64,000 nucleotides of DNA from Methylomicrobium sp035916875 (GTDB lineage Bacteria > Pseudomonadota > Gammaproteobacteria > Methylococcales > Methylomonadaceae), in NCBI RefSeq assembly GCF_035916875.1, contig NZ_JAXUHN010000092.1:124001-188000 (forward strand). The letters are read 5' to 3'. Shown here one piece after another: positions 63,581 to 64,000 of this stretch. A model generated the notes under the pieces. It worked only from the letters and a program-made list of their open reading frames with translations. It ran no database searches and had not been told where the DNA came from. How positions within the stretch are numbered: position 1 is the first letter of the stretch; every line of letters begins with the position of its first letter. The position numbers were made by a program, and so were the translations under genes.

Positions 63581-64000
63581 ATGCGCACGACTCGATTCCC
63601 GCTCAATACCGTTAAAGAAACTCCCGTGGACGCCGTGGTGGCGAGCCATCAATTGATGATTCGGGCCGGGCTGATCCGCAAACTGGCGGCCGGATTATAT
63701 ACCTGGCTGCCGCTGGGGCTGAAAGTTTTGCGCAAGGTCGAGAAAATCACCCGCGAAGAGATGGAGCGGGCAGGGGCTCTCGAAGTGCTGATGCCGGCCC
63801 TGCAGCCGGCCGAATTGTGGCAGGAAACCGGGCGCTGGGAAAAATACGGCCCGGAGCTCGCGCGCCTGAAAGACCGGCATGAGCGCGACTTCTGTCTGGG
63901 ACCGACGCATGAGGAAATCATCACCGATCTGGCGCGCAACGAGATCAAGAGCTACAAGCAGCTGCCGATCACCTATTATCAGATTCAGACCAAGTTCCGC
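63581..64000 (+). CDS. proS: Prolyl-tRNA synthetase (5' part)
   Basis: Charges tRNA-Pro. The first 140 codons are present and the gene runs off the window. It has the bacterial-type ProS start (RTTRFPLNTVKETP), motif 1 (KLAAGLYTWLPLGLKVLRKVEKITREEM) shown here by its core GLYTWLPLGLKVLRKV, and the motif-2 entry FCLGPTHEEIITDL. A weak -10 (TAAAAT, 63542-63547) lies just upstream, and a GCGGAT/ATCCGC stem (63513-63529) precedes it. Confidence 0.95.
   Translation, partial: MRTTRFPLNTVKETPVDAVVASHQLMIRAGLIRKLAAGLYTWLPLGLKVLRKVEKITREEMERAGALEVLMPALQPAELWQETGRWEKYGPELARLKDRHERDFCLGPTHEEIITDLARNEIKSYKQLPITYYQIQTKFR

Overview
The window reads as a chromosomal segment of a gammaproteobacterium. The housekeeping blocks have gammaproteobacterial order and content: pst-phoU, bamD/rluD/pgeF, lptM-lysA-dapF-DUF484-xerC, miaB-ybeZ-ybeY-ybeX, RdgC and DarP. 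A Methylococcales-type methanotroph is my best guess from overall gene content. No methane-oxidation gene lies in the window, so the order-level assignment is inference. No tRNA, rRNA, CRISPR array, transposase or prophage gene was recognised.

Layout. 1-3270: end of a phosphate uptake operon (pstC tail, long-form pstA, pstB, phoU). 3389-7006: bamD divergent from rluD-pgeF-ZIP transporter. 7023-9691: phosphoglucomutase divergent from a minimal L,D-transpeptidase followed by a Braun-type lipoprotein. 9746-17400: rdgC, a deoxyinosine glycosylase, darP, then a minus-strand block of lptM-lysA-dapF-DUF484-xerC-DUF2333-DUF4389. 17721-23275: a TauE/SafE permease, exopolyphosphatase with an unrecognised partner, and a YadGH-type ABC exporter. 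23361-26762: a Na+-pumping oxaloacetate decarboxylase operon (oadGAB) with a clear promoter. 26782-32817: a minus-strand run of Hsp70-like protein, small membrane protein, MBOAT acyltransferase and SGNH-like partner. 33127-36781: miaB-phoH-ybeY-corC.

37196-60044 is the accessory heart of the window, an exopolysaccharide (EPS) locus with a sensory module at its left edge. The sensory module is a GlrK/QseE-like sensor, a QseG-like lipoprotein, a second (intact) histidine kinase and an OmpR-type regulator. The GlrK-like sensor has Arg (CGC) where the phosphoacceptor His (CAC) should be. Next comes a 1216-residue secreted protein with two tandem copies of a ~170-residue beta-rich module and a C-terminal domain that looks like a clan-A glycoside hydrolase. 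Then come a structured leader with 22-bp-spaced direct repeats and the Wzx/Wzy-type assembly genes: undecaprenyl-phosphate sugar transferase, Wza, Wzc, Wzy-like, Wzx, five glycosyltransferases or candidates, and an SDR epimerase with an inserted Cys/His cluster. One late glycosyltransferase gene is visibly AT-rich, and the locus ends in what look like gene remnants.

60604-64000 returns to ordinary chromosome: a PuuD-like membrane protein, a 580-base gene-free stretch with several hairpins and a perfect 34-bp A/T palindrome (candidate small RNA), a BepA-type periplasmic protease, and the start of proS.

The most original observations are the histidine-less GlrK-like sensor in a rewired sensory module beside the EPS genes, the tandem-module glycosidase-like protein, and the candidate RNA near 61.6-61.8 kb.
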